NCBI GenBank assembly: GCA_039621445.1
Contig: CP154956.1
Location: 78,054,474 to 78,118,473 of the forward strand
Origin: Euglena gracilis
Lineage: Eukaryota > Euglenida > Euglenophyceae > Euglenales
Direction of reading: 5' to 3'
Length of the DNA: 64,000 bases
This document shows positions 1-11,599 of the stretch, in pieces. Both the position numbers and the translations under genes were made by a program. Each line of letters begins with the position of its first letter. Position 1 is the first letter of the stretch. The notes under the pieces are model-generated. The model did no database searches. It worked only from the letters and a program-made list of their open reading frames with translations, and was not told the DNA's origin.

Positions 1-1294
1 AATAAGAATAAGAATAAGAATAACAACAACAACAATAAATTTGAATAATGGTCTGGTGTGTTTAACAGTAAACCAAGGGTGGTTCATTGTTCATGGGTTG
101 TTGGTGGGGTTCCAGCAGTGCCGTGGCCAACGGCTGCTGAGGGCCCACGGTGGGCATGCGTTGCTTGGGCGTTGGGCAGAGATTGGCGGGGCCAGGCACA
201 TGCCTCTCAGCCCATCCCTGCGCCTCGGCCCACCCCCGCCAAACCCAGACCTCCTCCGGAGCAGGGGATTGGTACACCTGGGGGATATATCATTTGGACA
301 TCCGAAGTTTGGGGCCAGGAGTACATTATTTCATCATTTGGGGAGTATTTTTTTTGCGCAAATCTCTAAAACTCAAAAACAAAAGACCCCAAAATACACT
401 TTACATAGATGGCACACTTTATGAAATGCACTTTACACAATCAAATGCATTTTACTTACATCCTGCGCATTTTTGACGGCTTGTTGCATATCGATACTGC
501 CTCAAATTGGTTTTACCAGGCATCTTTTGCCAAAATATCCTGTTTTGAGGGAGATTGAGGATTTCCTCTCAGGTGTCCGTCGGGGTGGGGGTAGATTATT
601 TGGGCAGCCACAGTCCCTGCCAAGGGGGTATACTGTTTGGGGGTGTTCTATTTGGGAGGGGGTTTCATTAGCTAATTAATTTAATAAACTAATTAGGGCT
701 CAAGCATTTGCATGTGGAGCCTGGGGGTGCTGTCTCTGGGCTTGTACAAGCCAAAGTATAAGGTGCTATGAACAAATGGGCAACCGCCTCCCAATGGGGC
801 AGGAGACTGTTGAGGCGGAATGTGCTCGTGGAGTGTGTAGTGGAAAGAGGGTGGAAACACATCAAAACCCAAGTCAACCAAGCAAATGGTTGAAATTAAG
901 ATCGATAGAGGAAATGGCAATGGCATTGAGGAATCGGCCAGGTAGTAGTTCAAAAACGCCCACAAAAATTTCAAATTGAAATTGATATTAAAATTCATGT
1001 AAAAATAAAAAGGCCAAATGTAAAGTTAATTCAAAAGAAAATTTGCTTCAACGTGTCAATACGTTATTCCCTTTCGGCCAAAGCTGGCAGGAGAGCTGGC
1101 TTCCCAACTATGGATTCAGTTACTGACCTCCAAGGGGGGGGGGGGGCACTTTTCCCCAGGCCCAAACCCACCCACCCACCCACCCACCCACCCAAAACCC
1201 AGCCAAAATCAGCCGAAAATGCTTTAAAAAATCTTCCATCCCAGCCTTGGGCTGGGCCAAAACCTGACCCATGGCGCAACCCCTCCCCCCCCCT
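1..1294. other. Non-coding left edge
   Basis: No supported gene. There is an (AAT/AAC)-rich start, A/T-rich DNA to 1.1 kb, and from 1133 a dispersed repeat with (CCCA)n that recurs at 23.8 kb. A piece near 1294-1357 (TTAGATGCAC, then GCTTCTGGCCC) is similar to the insert at 32266-32315. Confidence 0.5.
1133..1290 (+). repeat. Dispersed repeat, copy 1 of CACTTTTCCC/(CCCA)n family
   Basis: It shares an ordered series of words with 23805-23980: a G/C-run, CACTTTTCCC, a (CCCA)n block, CAGCCAAAATC, GCCGAAAA, GGCTGGGC, then AAACCTGACCCATGGCGCA. The order and spacing are kept, so this is a diverged copy of the same element and not chance low complexity. Confidence 0.7.
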
Positions 1295-1441
1295 TAGATG
1301 CACTTTGGCTTCTGTCTGGTTTAAGGCCTGGCGCTGCATTCCGCTTCTGGCCCTTTCTTCGGAGCAACTCCCAATAATTCCCTCCCCCCCCCCCGGGGGG
1401 GGGGGGGGAAGGGGGGTCCAGAGGAAAGGAAACGGCACCAC

Positions 1442-1628
1442 GTCGCCTGCCCCGCCGACGGACGCTTCCAGCAGCGGGGGACGGGAGGCTGCCGGCTTAT
1501 CACGGGGCACGGCACGCGGGGGAGGGAGGGGCCCGCCAGCCCCCCGCCCCGCATCGATGCACCCAGTGTCGCGCAGCGGAGCCTGGGGAGGCAGCAGTGG
1601 GGCTGGCTGGAGGGCCTCATCACGAAAG
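1442..1628 (-). CDS. Candidate exon, GC3-rich
   Basis: GC-rich island with acceptor CACCTCAG at 1629 and a possible donor GTGGTG at 1441. The frame with about 90 per cent third-position GC begins FVMRPSSQPHCCLPRLRC and fits the phase left by the 4426 candidate. The composition (many Cys, Arg, Pro) is odd and no domain is seen. It may be a terminal exon or chance. Confidence 0.25.
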
Positions 1629-1692
1629 CTGAGGTGCCCGAAAAGCAATAACCAGAGGTCGTTTCAGGACCCGGGGGGGAGGGAGGTTCCGG

Positions 1693-1728
<36 letters not shown>

Positions 1729-1742
1729 GGGGGGGGGGGGGG
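1693..1742. repeat. Poly-C/poly-G hairpin tract
   Basis: About 34 C directly followed by about 16 G, a perfect hairpin with no loop. Such tracts recur through the window and lengths may not be exact in the assembly. Confidence 0.8.
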
Positions 1743-3325
1743 CTCGGGGAGACCCACTTTTGGGATCAGTTTTTGGGTCCAAAAAAATTCTTGGCGTTTT
1801 GCGCTGAAAATAGAACAAAACCTGCTTCTGGCAGGGTGCCCACTCAGCCCAACCCTGGGGGCCTGGGGAGGGACTCGGCCGGGACCCACCCACCCACCCA
1901 CCCACCCACCCACCCGTCACGAAACTTTAAAAAAAATCTCTGCAATGACGCGTGAAATGCAGGCGGCTACCATGGACTAATGCAGGTGCTACCATGGACT
2001 CAGCATTGGGGGGAGGTTGCTTTCCAATTGAGTGTGCCTGGATTGCAAGAGGACTTTTGGAAACCAAACAAGAGCCCACGCCCTGGGGGGGGGGGGTTGG
2101 TTTTGTGTCCCGGCCCCGGCTGACCCAGCCAATTTATCCCTGAAAATGGACCAATTTCGATCCCCGGCGCCTCCAGCACCCAGGGGCAGGGTATTAAATG
2201 AGTGGGGGGTATGCTTTCTCGCCATCCACCCCAAAACCCAACCCCCCAAAGGGGATCGAACATGCCGTGCCTTCTCCCTGCACAGCACCCAGGGGACAAG
2301 CTTCCTTAAAAAGACGCCAGGTGAAAGTTTTGCGTAAAGTCCCAGGGTGTCCACCAGCCAGCTGCCACTGGAAAAACGCCACTGGCTGGACCCCCCCCCC
2401 CGGGTCCAGGGTCCCCCCCAACTTGAAAAAGAATTCCTCCTGAGCTGCGTGCCGAGGTGAAAGATTTTCAAATCGGGGTGAATTAATGGTTTTTTTGTTG
2501 TCCAAAAAAAAATCCCCGAAATCGCCAAAAACGGGCTTTTTGGCAGGTTTTACGAGGGTCAAAAAATTTAAGGCGCCTTGCTGTCACTCAGAAAAATCTG
2601 CACGAGCCAGCCCTGGGGGACGGACCCCCCCTTTCTCCCTGGAAATTCCATAAGCCAAATATGGATGAGCTGCAGCCCAGCCCCGAGGGGGATACTGCAA
2701 ACCCTTAAGCAGAAGCATGCCAAATATTTTAGTATTCCCCCTAAAAAAAGTCTGCATTTCACAAGGAAAAATGAAACTCGAACTTCAGGGGAGGATCCCA
2801 CACCATACACAAACCCTCCGCGGACAAGATTTAAGATTTCCATGCCATGGCGGGGGAGAATCCAGACTCTTTTGGGAATTCTAAACTAAGAAGAAGCTTG
2901 CTGCTGAATCACAAGTCCCTGGATTTTAAATGGGAATTACCCTTGGGGAGTATTATCTTCCATATCCACGTGCTTTCACTGCATATAAGATATGATTTTT
3001 TTGAAACGTTTTCTGTGCTTAATTCCATCCCCAAAAAGGGTTTTGGTGAGTGCAAGAGAATCTCTTTTTAGTGGAATTTGTGCCTGAAATAAAAGTGCCA
3101 TGTGGGTTGAGGCATGGGGTTGGGTTGAATATATCCTCTTCTGAGGCTGGGCACAAGACACACCTACTTCCGGCCATGTGGCTTTGGAACTTTGCCTGAG
3201 GCACCCCGCTTTAAGCCGTCGTCTGTGGTTGGGAGCGACAAGGTGTATGTGTGTGGACCACTGTGTGCTGTGTGCATGTGTGTCCGTGTGTGTGCGTCTG
3301 TGTGTGTTTGTGGGTGCGCGCGCGC

Positions 3326-3327
<2 letters not shown>

Positions 3328-3423
<96 letters not shown>

Positions 3424-3460
3424 GGTGGGTGGGTGTGGGTGTGGGTGTGGGTGTGGGTGT

Positions 3461-3540
<80 letters not shown>
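3328..3540 (+). repeat. Compound (GT)n-(GGGT)n-(GGGTGT)n-(GT)n microsatellite
   Basis: Long GT run, then GGGT units near 3414-3435, then GGGTGT units to about 3465, then GT again to 3539. The long Cys/Val and Thr/His open frames here are only readings of the repeat. Confidence 0.95.
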
Positions 3541-4425
3541 CTGTGCATGCATGCTCAAGTGTTGTGTCTGTATATTTCGTTCTCCGCAATGGCGTGAGCA
3601 AACATCCAGACTTCCAACCGCCAAGCCTTTAAGATTTGTGGGGGGGAGGATTCCATGGGCCTGGACTTCAACATACTGTGGCCAGAAAGAACCAGGCTGG
3701 AGAGTCCCCTGGGTGTTGGGTCCAGAACTTCCACCAGAGGCCATTTCCTGAAACACGCAAAGCCTCCGGCAGGCTAAAATTTCTTCGAGCTTGGACCGGG
3801 GTTTACGAGTCCCTTGGGAGCAGAGATTTTTGTCGGACCTGGGGGTCGGGACCCCCCCCCACAGGTCTTCGGGGAGACCCATCTCTGGGTGTCAAATTTG
3901 AGGTCCAAAAGTTTTGACTGCTTCAAGCAGAAAATGGAGCTTCAGGGGATTACCCACTCAGCCCAACCTATCACCACCCCCCTGGGGGTGGGGGCCAAAT
4001 AAGACCCCCCTCTGGAGGTTTCCAGGACAGACCCAAAAATATGACCCAGGTCTTATTTTTCCAGGGGATTGCGTCGGTTGGAGGCTGATTCTAACACTCC
4101 CAGGCAGAGAGTTGTTTTTAAAAAAGGTTTGGGGAACAGGGGGAGCCGCCGTTGGGCAGGGCTATACAGGAAGGCCTGGTGGGGGGGGTCAACCCCCGGG
4201 GCATGGGGGGGGGTCGACCCCCACCCACCATGGCGCCCGCGCAACGAAAATTCCTTCGGCGCCGAAGGGAAATTTTGACCAAAAAATTGGCGCCCCTGGA
4301 AATACGGGAAGGCTTGTGGTAGGGGGGAGGCGGACCCCCCCACCCAATTTCAGGGGTTCCTGTACATCCGCCTCTGCCCCCCGGCCGCCACTCCTAAAGC
4401 AGAGTAGAACCACCCACATCCACAC

Positions 4426-4588
4426 AATCCGCGAGATAAGGAGGGGAGTGGAATTTGGGGCGGGGCGGACCTCCGGCGGAGGTGGGCGTCTCGGGCTGCC
4501 GGTGGGAGGCAGGCGGGGCGTAGCGCTGTGGCGCCCGCGGGGCCAGGCGCATCATGTCCCCCGCCCCGATGCCGGACGAGGACCGGCC
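4426..4588 (-). CDS. Candidate exon, Arg/Pro/Ser-rich
   Basis: Fifty-four codons plus one base, acceptor CCGTCCCTCAG and donor GTGTGGATG, which fits the gene's donor consensus. It starts GRSSSGIGAGDMMRLAPRAP and ends FHSPPYLAD. Uniformly GC-rich on a low-complexity background. Probably the next exon of the ataxin-2 homologue, from strand, phase and donor type. Confidence 0.4.
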
Positions 4589-4684
4589 CTGAGGGACGGC
4601 ACGGCGTTCTCCCGGGGAAACCACTGCACCTGACCGGCCCCACCCCGCCCCGCCCCCCTAGACACCTTGGGAGGGGGCCAATGT

Positions 4685-4990
4685 TGGAACATACAATTTT
4701 TTTACCCGACCCCCAGGGGTCACTTTCCACTCTTTCAAAAACCTGGCAGTCACTTTTTTTTTGGAAAACCTAGCCAGTTACTACCTCCGGTCGGCTACTC
4801 TGGAATCCAAGGAAAATTGACCACAAACCAGAAGAATGGCCCAAAAAAAATTCCCCGTCTTCGGTCTTCCGCATCACTTTGGAATTTTTTTGCCGACCCC
4901 CCCCCCCCATGGTGGGGATCCGGGAAAAAGTCAGTCAGTCACTCTGAAAACCACCAGTCACCCACCCCCCCGGGGGGTCGGCCAGTGACG
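4685..4990 (+). repeat. Dispersed repeat copy 1 (GGTCACTTTCCACTC ... CCAGTCACCCAC)
   Basis: It shares ordered blocks with 29020-29260: (A/G)(T)CA(C/T)TTTCCACTCTT, CAAAAACC, CAGTCAC, GGCCACTCTGGAATCCAAGG, GACCACAAAC, CAGTCAGTCACTCTGAAAA, CCAGTCACCCACCC and GGCCAGTGAC. The repeated CAGTCA words look like subterminal motifs of a transposon. Confidence 0.7.
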
Positions 4991-5275
4991 AAGTGATTAT
5001 ATATGAGCTGGAACCAGCTTTGCAGGCTCGCCTTTGCTTGGGCAAAGGAACTGCCAGATTGTTTGGCAGGGGCTTGGCCCTGTCCTTGCCTCTCACATGA
5101 AATGGAGGAGGTGGATCCACCTTCACTCCGGACCCTTGGGGGGGGGGGGAGCACACCTTGCCCATCTCATCATCCCGACCCCCAGGGATGCCGGCATCTG
5201 CGGAGGGAGAGGGAAGCTGAACCCAACCCAATAAAATGGAACCGCGCATGGGCGCCGGATCGTGCGTGGATGCAC

Positions 5276-5379
5276 TCGGGGTGACTCCGTCTGGTCCAGG
5301 CGGAGGAAGGGCGCCAACCCGAAGGCTTCTTCCCCGGGGCGGCCATCAGCGGCTTCGGGGGGCCGCCCGCCGCCGCCGC
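5276..5379 (-). CDS. Candidate exon, Gly/Pro then PGEEAFGLAPFLRL
   Basis: GC-rich island with acceptor CCATTGTCTCACAG and donor GTGCAT. The frame used codes 34 residues including PGEEAFGLAPFLRLDQTESP and leaves in phase 0, as the next candidate needs. Its entry phase needs one leftover base, while the 6516 exon as drawn leaves two. A second frame is also open with similar GC3. So exon identity is plausible but the frame is unsure. Confidence 0.3.
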
Positions 5380-6182
5380 CTGTGAGACAATGGCCGGAGA
5401 GGCAACCCGCACGAAACCGTTGGCCGTCCCCGAGCGTGGCAGCCGGAGAGGCCCTTCCCAGGGATGTGCTGGGTGATGTGCTGGGGGGGGGGGGGCACCC
5501 CCGCCCCCACCCACCCGGGAAGGAAACAACGCCACAAAGAAAAGGCCCTTCGGTGCCAATGGAAACCTCTGACGAGACACTTTTGACGTCGAACCTTTCG
5601 CCGGGGGGGGGGGGGGTTGAGGGCATCCACCAACCATGGGGTTTCTGGGATTTTGCCTGTGCTGATTGGTGGGCTGGGGCTGTACCCCCCCTTCAAAAAA
5701 TAAGACCCTGGATCTACTTTTTGGGTTCGTTGCTGAGAATGTCAAAGGGGGTCTGATTTTTTGAGTTCTCCTTTCTGGGTTTTTTGCTGAAAAAAAAATC
5801 GACCGGAAAAAATTTGCGAGGGTGCAAAAAAATAGGTCTAGATGGGCGATTTTGGGGGTGAGGAAAAAAATGGTCTCAAAAATGCGCGGGAGGGTATATT
5901 ATTTTGGATTTCCTCGAAAATCCTGAGGGGGTTCTTTCTTTTTGGGGGGGGGGGCAGGCATGATGGGGTGGGGGGGCACCCCCCACCCACCATGACACTT
6001 TGCAAAAAGGAATTCCTTCTGCGCCACGGTGCCAAAGAAACAAAAAAAGAATGCCCTCAAAATCGGCGCCCTGGAACAATGGGAAGGGGTGGGCCCCCCG
6101 TCCACACGGAGATGGGGGTGAGGGGGGGGTCGGGGGGGGGGGGGACTCCCCGGGTTCCTATCCACTCCTCCCCCACACAGGC

Positions 6183-6478
6183 CAGGGGTTTTTTAAGACC
6201 GGGGGAGGGAGGGGGGGAGGGGGTCGGCACCCACCCACACACCCCCTGGGGTGGGGCCCCCAGGGGGGGGGGGTCCCGGGGGACCCACCCACTTTTGCCC
6301 GAAAATGGCCAAAAAGTGCCAAAAAATAGCACCTTTCCAAAATTTTCGGCGCCGAAAAAGATATATCCGCCAGCCCCAACCCCCACCTCCCCCCCGGGGG
6401 GGAGGGGGGTCCAAGTGACCCACCCACCCGGGCTCCCCCCGGGGGAGGGGGTCGAAGACTAAAAAAAAAAAACCCATG
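6183..6478 (+). mobile_element. CAGGG MITE with 8-bp target duplication ACACAGGC
   Basis: A 296-bp element beginning CAGGGGTTTTTTAAGACC and ending AAAAAACCCATG, flanked on both sides by ACACAGGC (6175-6182 and 6479-6486). The interior has G/C-runs and a GGCGCCGAAAA palindrome. The 8-bp duplication and C/TAGGG-type ends fit non-autonomous hAT elements. It sits at the edge of the His-rich exon. Confidence 0.8.
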
Positions 6479-6515
6479 ACACAGGCACGACAGGCGTGCC
6501 CCGCCGGCCGGACAC

Positions 6516-6652
6516 GCCTGATGCATGTGCCCGGGGTGCATGTGGGCCTGGGACAGGCCGGCGTGATGGTGGGCGTGGGGGGATGGGGAGTGGTGGTGGA
6601 GCCCGGGGCCACTGCCGGGGCCGGAGGAGTGGTGGTCGCGGTAGCCGTACCC
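6516..6652 (-). CDS. Ataxin-2 homologue exon, His/Gly/Pro-rich tail
   Basis: It starts GYGYRDHHSS after the strong acceptor CTCTTCCCCCACCAG, in phase 0. Then come His-rich PSPHAHHHAGLSQAHM and HPGHMHQ with nearly 100 per cent GC3. Animal ataxin-2 tails also end in His/Pro/Gln-rich sequence. The 3' edge is uncertain: GTGTCC at 6515 is one donor, and the frame stays open to the MITE inserted at 6478. The MITE's 8-bp target duplication lies 30 nt downstream. Confidence 0.5.
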
Positions 6653-6906
6653 CTGGTGGGGGAAGAGGAAGCTGTGGGACTCGGATCTGGACACCCGAGT
6701 GCTGTGCCCAATCAGGCACAGCACTGAGGGGGAGGGGGTCGGGTTTGGGGATCCGGTTGGGGACATGTCGACCATCGATTCACTTTGTGGCCCCGGGGGG
6801 TGGTGGGCACTTTTCCCGGGCCCAAAAGCACCCACTTCCAGAAAAGAAGCCTGAGAGCTCCAGGAAGATGGCAGACAAGTGTGTGGCAACATAGAAAAAA
6901 GTAATA

Positions 6907-7310
6907 CCCCCCTAATAAGTGCACAGGTGCACACATTTCAAGGACGTAGCTTTGGACCCCAAGGGATGCGCACTTGTTAGGGCACTGCGCACTTATTGGG
7001 GCAAAGCCCAAAATACTTATGTTTCCTCCACTCTTTTTCAGTTTTCCTCCTGTTTTGTGATGTCAAGCACAAATGAAAGCAATGAATCAAGTGACTGTGT
7101 GTCAAACTTGGGGTTGGATGTAGAAATATTTGGTCTGAGAAAGAGAGTTTTGAGGATTGTGTGTGCTTTTCCGACCTGAGATGTGACAATGATTTCTCCT
7201 TTGGGGGGGGTGCGCACTTTTAGGGAGGTAGTTTAGGACCCTTGGGGGAGGTGCACACTTATTAGGGCACTGCGCATAATTAGGGCACTGTGCACTTATT
7301 AGGGGGGGGT
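6907..7310. mobile_element. C-tract TA element, TAATAAGTGCAC family
   Basis: Left end CCCCCCTAATAAGTGCACAG and right end CTGTGCACTTATTAGGGGGGGGT are inverted repeats, flanked by TA at 6905 and 7311. The interior carries further CACTTATTAGGGCACTG copies. No coding capacity. Confidence 0.6.
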
Positions 7311-7586
7311 TAAAACAAAAAAGATTACAAAGATGTAGAAAGGCCAAAAAAAAATTGATGCCCCATCTTTGTCCACAAATGGCGTTAATAGGAATAAAAC
7401 CAAAAAAACAACAATTTTGTGGGTCAAACCCAACCCCCAGCCCCAAAGCCCCTGCCAGCCAATGGGCATGGTGATGGTGTGCAGGCACCTATAGTGAAGC
7501 CCAAAAATTTCCCATTTTAGGTTTAGACCATTTTTGGCCATTTTAGGCCTAAACCATTTTTGGCCATTTTAGGCCATTTTAAGGTA

Positions 7587-8095
7587 AAGGTGGGGTCGCT
7601 GAGCTCTTATCCCTTTATGGGTAAGAACGAACCTTATCCCTGGGGAAAAGGGGGGTCGGATCCCGCCCCCCCCCCGCCGCTCCCCCCGGGTCGGGGCCGC
7701 CTCGAGAACCGGCGGATTATTACCATGATCCCGGCTCCGTTCCCGGAATTTTTTTTCAGTCACGAGCTACTGGATTTCCAGTTTCCGAATCACCTCCGTT
7801 TGACCCCCAACTCCCCGCCAGGCCCGAGTTATTCACCCGCGAAGGGGTCCAAACTGGGTAGGATTGCCCCCCCTCGTCTGGCTCTGCCATTTTGCAAGGT
7901 TCCAAAAATCGGTCAAAAAAATCGATTTTTCGAAAATACCTCGAGAAAACGTACATTATTTCCGGAAATGTCAGTCTGACGAAATGTACCCCCGGAGGCC
8001 CTCTGTCGCCCCGCGTTCGCCGTTTTGGCCGCCGACACGCCTGGCCCGTGTTCCGGCGCGCTTTTGTGGCCCAAAACGGCCATTTCGGTGTGTTT
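7587..8095 (+). repeat. Dispersed element copy 1, GGGTCGCTGAGCTCTTA end
   Basis: It begins GGGGTCGCTGAGCTCTTATCC. It shares with the inverted copy at 63020-63450 the words CGAGAACCGGCGGATTAT, CCATGATCCCGGCTCCGTT, CTGCCATTT, CTCGAGA and the GC-rich CCGACACGCCTGGCCCGTG block. A third end alone is at 42808-42868. Confidence 0.75.
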
Positions 8096-8099
8096 TGAG

Positions 8100-9230
8100 G
8101 GCCGTTTTTGGGGCAAAAAAAAATCGGGTTTTCCAAAATATCTCGACAATGAAGCAAAATCAAAGAAAATGTCCGGAGAGCAAAAATGAAGCCCTTGGAA
8201 TGCCCTATCCAATCATGGTTTACTTTTCCCCCAACTCTTCATATAGCCTGAGTTACAGCCATTTTTCGGCCAATTTTGGCCCGTTTCAGGGCCATTTTGG
8301 GCTGTTTTCGAGGTCAAAAAACCGATGTTTCCAAAATATCGCGGAAATGAAGCAAAATCAAAGGAAATGTCCGGAGACCTAAATTGAAGCCCTTGTAACG
8401 CCCTATCTAATAGTATTTTGATTTCCTGCCCAGCCCGAAACATGGTCGATTTCTGGCCCAAAATAGTGCGGCAGGCCTGCGACTTGGCCGTTTTGGGGGG
8501 GGGGGTCAAAAATCAATTCTTCCAAAATTGCTCAACAATGGTGGGTGATCAAATGCAATATCCAGAGACCTAAATTAAAGCCCTTAACTTGCCCTATCTA
8601 ACCGTATTTTGATTAACCCGCAATTCCCCACCTTGCCCGAGTTATGGCCATTTTTCGGCCAATTTTAGCCATTTCGTACAATTTTGGCCTGTTTTGACAG
8701 CCGTTTTCGGTCATTTTGGGTCGAAAAAAGTCGGAAAAAAGTCGGAAACTTGTTTTGCCTGAAACGATGTTTCTTGGCCTCCCGGACCCGGAAAACCTGT
8801 TTTTGAGCCCAAAATGAGCGTTTTTCGCCCCCCTGCCCCTCCTTTTTGGCCCGAAACCCAAGGACTTTGGGTCAAAAACTGGTCAAAAAAGTCGAAACCC
8901 CCCGAAAAAAATTTGGCCCGAAACGATGTTTTTTGGGCCTCCCAGAGCCGGAAAAACTTGTTTTTGAGCCGAAAATGAGTGTTTTCCCCCCCCCCCCCCC
9001 CCGGCTCCCCATTTTTGGCCCAAAACCCATGGGTTTTGGGTCAAAAACAGGTCAAAGAAGTCAAAAACAATCGAAAAAAAAATTGTCCAAAACGATGTTT
9101 TTTGGGCCTCCCGGAGCCGGGAAAGCTGTTTTGGAGCTGAAAATGAGCACCAAAATGTACCAAATTTTTCTTCCCAAAAATCCGTCCCTACTCCTGAGCC
9201 ACGTTTTCGGTTTCACGGTGGAAAAACGCG
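8100..9230 (+). repeat. Diverged tandem satellite, two sub-blocks
   Basis: From 8130 to 8610 a unit of about 195-205 bp recurs three times (AATGAAGCAAAATCAAAG, ATGTCCGGAGA, GAAGCCCTT, GCCCTATC). From 8745 to 9150 a unit of about 165 bp recurs three times (CGAAACGATGTTTTTTGGGC, then CCGGAAAA, then AAAATGAG). Inverted relatives of the first block are at 55.25-55.68 kb. Nothing coding. Confidence 0.75.
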
Positions 9231-9795
9231 CAATGTAAAGAGCTCAGCACTATTCAAAACCTGGTTCTGAAAATCATAATTCTGCGTCATTTTTGTCCCG
9301 AAAACTGAATCATAACGTGTGCAAACCTTCTCTTGTTCAGTAATAATAACTGAAGCCATTTAGGTAATGACTTTTGGTGTCTTTTGTTAATGTGGACGGC
9401 GAACAGTGTATTTGGTGGAGGAGCACAGCCCCACGTGGCCCAACTCTTTTTATCCCAACTAATAATAATATCAGTCCCCAAATCCACAGTCCCCAACCTT
9501 CTTTTGGTGGCTGAATTTTGAAGGTTTGGACAGCTGTATTTTTTCTTACTCTCATCATTTTTGGTGTGCAACGATGTCTGTTTTGCAAAAAAAAAAGATG
9601 AACGATGTTGGGGAAATATTAATTGAAAGAATGCTCATTCGTCAGGTACCGGGGATTCCTTCAAAGCACGAACCAGAAAATTTTTGGGACTTTCCAAAAC
9701 CACAAATCACGCCGAGTGATCAAATGACCCAAACAACCATGAAAAATTATGAATGAGGTTCTCTCCTATTTATGAGTGTGTTGTTCTTTTTAGTA

Positions 9796-10017
9796 AACCC
9801 CCCCCAAATAACACCCCCCCCCCCAAATAACACCCCCCCCCCCCCAAATAACACACCCCCCCTCGGGGGCCGATTTCGAGCGCCCAAATAACACACCCCC
9901 CCTGTTTTCCTTTGGTTTTCCATGTAAAAATAACACACCCCCCCCAAATAACACACCCCCTCAGTTCGGGTGCCCAAATAACACACCGGGGGGGTGTGTT
10001 ATTTGGGGGGGGGGGTT
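9796..10017. mobile_element. C-tract TA element, AAATAACAC family
   Basis: Left end AACCCCCCCCAAATAACACC and right end GTGTTATTTGGGGGGGGGGTT are inverted repeats with TA flanks at 9794 and 10018. Inside there are five more CCCAAATAACAC units pointing the same way. No coding capacity. Confidence 0.75.
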
Positions 10018-10492
10018 TATTAAGTTTCCCCACAGGGGAGAACAAACACGGAGAAGAGGAATTTCTCTCAGCGTTGCCCTTTGATCTCTGCCATCCTCGC
10101 TTTCACCTTGTGCGGACTGACTTGGGTAGGGAAAATTGGAGTGACAGGAAAACAATTTTGCCCAATTCCCCAAGGCAAAACACAGATCAGATAAAGAAAA
10201 CGGACAAAAGAGTTGTTCAAGAATGGGAATCCAGACTTAAACAAAATAAAATAGGATAACGAATAAAGAATACCACCAGTGGAGAGGGAAAGGGAACCCG
10301 TTAGAAAATACTAACAGGATCCGCTCTAATGCTATTTCCTCATCAAGAAGAGCAGAGAGCATACACATGGTACACATCCCCCTGCTCTGCCCGATTTCCT
10401 TTTTGGACCAGGCATTCTAGTCAGAGAGGTATCCTCGGGCTCCCTTTCCTTTGCACTGGGGTCCGTTCAAAAGGGGGGCCCTCTCTCATTTA

Positions 10493-11169
10493 CAGTGTGG
10501 CTAAAAATTACGGAAGACGAAAATTACGGCAAAAAAATTTACGAGGAAAAAATTTTTGGCAAAATTTTTATTTTGGAAAATTAATTTTGGCAAAATCTGG
10601 TTTTTTCCAAAAAAAATTCTTTCTTCCCTCTGCTTATTAAAAGAAGGAATTTTTAGTTTTCTTTTCCATGAGGGACGGGATAGGTTTTCTTTATTTCTCA
10701 AGACAGCCAAGAGCCAACCTAGGACTTGAACGGAGTCCAAAAATAAAACGTCGCAAAGCACATTTTTTGCCCTTTTGGGTGGATGGGCGATGAAGGAGGT
10801 CATTTTTCTCTGTGGATTTTTCACTGAATGTGCTGTGACAGCGGAATTTTTTTTTATTTGCTTAAGAACCACCCTGGCTCAAAGCATCCCTTCGTGCTGA
10901 GCCCACACATCCTTGTGAATGTAACACAAACAGCCCGTAAATGCGTTCGCTGTGACGAGTTTGTGTGTGACAGTTGTTTTGCTGACCACTAAGACACGGT
11001 GTGTCTTCATTGACTCTGAGGAGTCAAAGCATGGCCATCCCAGCATTGTGCTTGCGGCTTCCCAAGAGGGCGTCGGAAACCGACGAAGTGAGAAAATTAC
11101 GAGAAAAAAAATGGCAAAATTTTTGGATTTTGCCAAAATTTCTGTCTTCCGTAATTTTTAGCCACACTG
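10493..11169. mobile_element. Tc1/mariner-like non-autonomous element, TA flanks
   Basis: Terminal inverted repeat of at least 22 bp: CAGTGTGGCTAAAAATTACG at the left and its reverse complement at the right, flanked by TA (10491 and 11170). TA targets and CAGTG ends are typical of Tc1/mariner. Further AAAATTACG words sit just inside each end. The 677-bp interior has no recognisable transposase. Confidence 0.75.
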
Positions 11170-11599
11170 TATGCTAAAAAAGGCCCAAAATGGCTGAAAC
11201 AATGCCAAGATCAAATTGAATTTCATCAGGCAAAAACATCATCTTTCAGAAAAATGACTTTTTTTGCGAAATCCCACAAAATGGTGAAGGTTTCACAAAA
11301 TACAAAAAACTGGGCGCTTTTTTGGTAGCGCAAAAAAGATTTTAATATTTGTCCAACGTTTTTTCTGAAAATTTTCATTGCCGTAAATTCTTATTGTTCA
11401 GAATCCCTCTCTGGGTATGAATTAAGATTTGTTGAGCTTCCCATTGTTTGATCCAGTGTTCATGGACTTTGCATGCTTTTTTGCTTTTTTGGATGTACAG
11501 TTCTTCACAAAAAAAATTGTTGTGCAAGAAAAATTTTCCTATTTTAGGCCATTTTAGGCGATTACAGGTGATTTTAGGCCATTTTAGCTATAGATGCCT

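Noticed and set aside
2976-3882. Thr/His and Cys/Val repeat proteins
   Set aside because: Direct translation of the (GT)n microsatellite on both strands.
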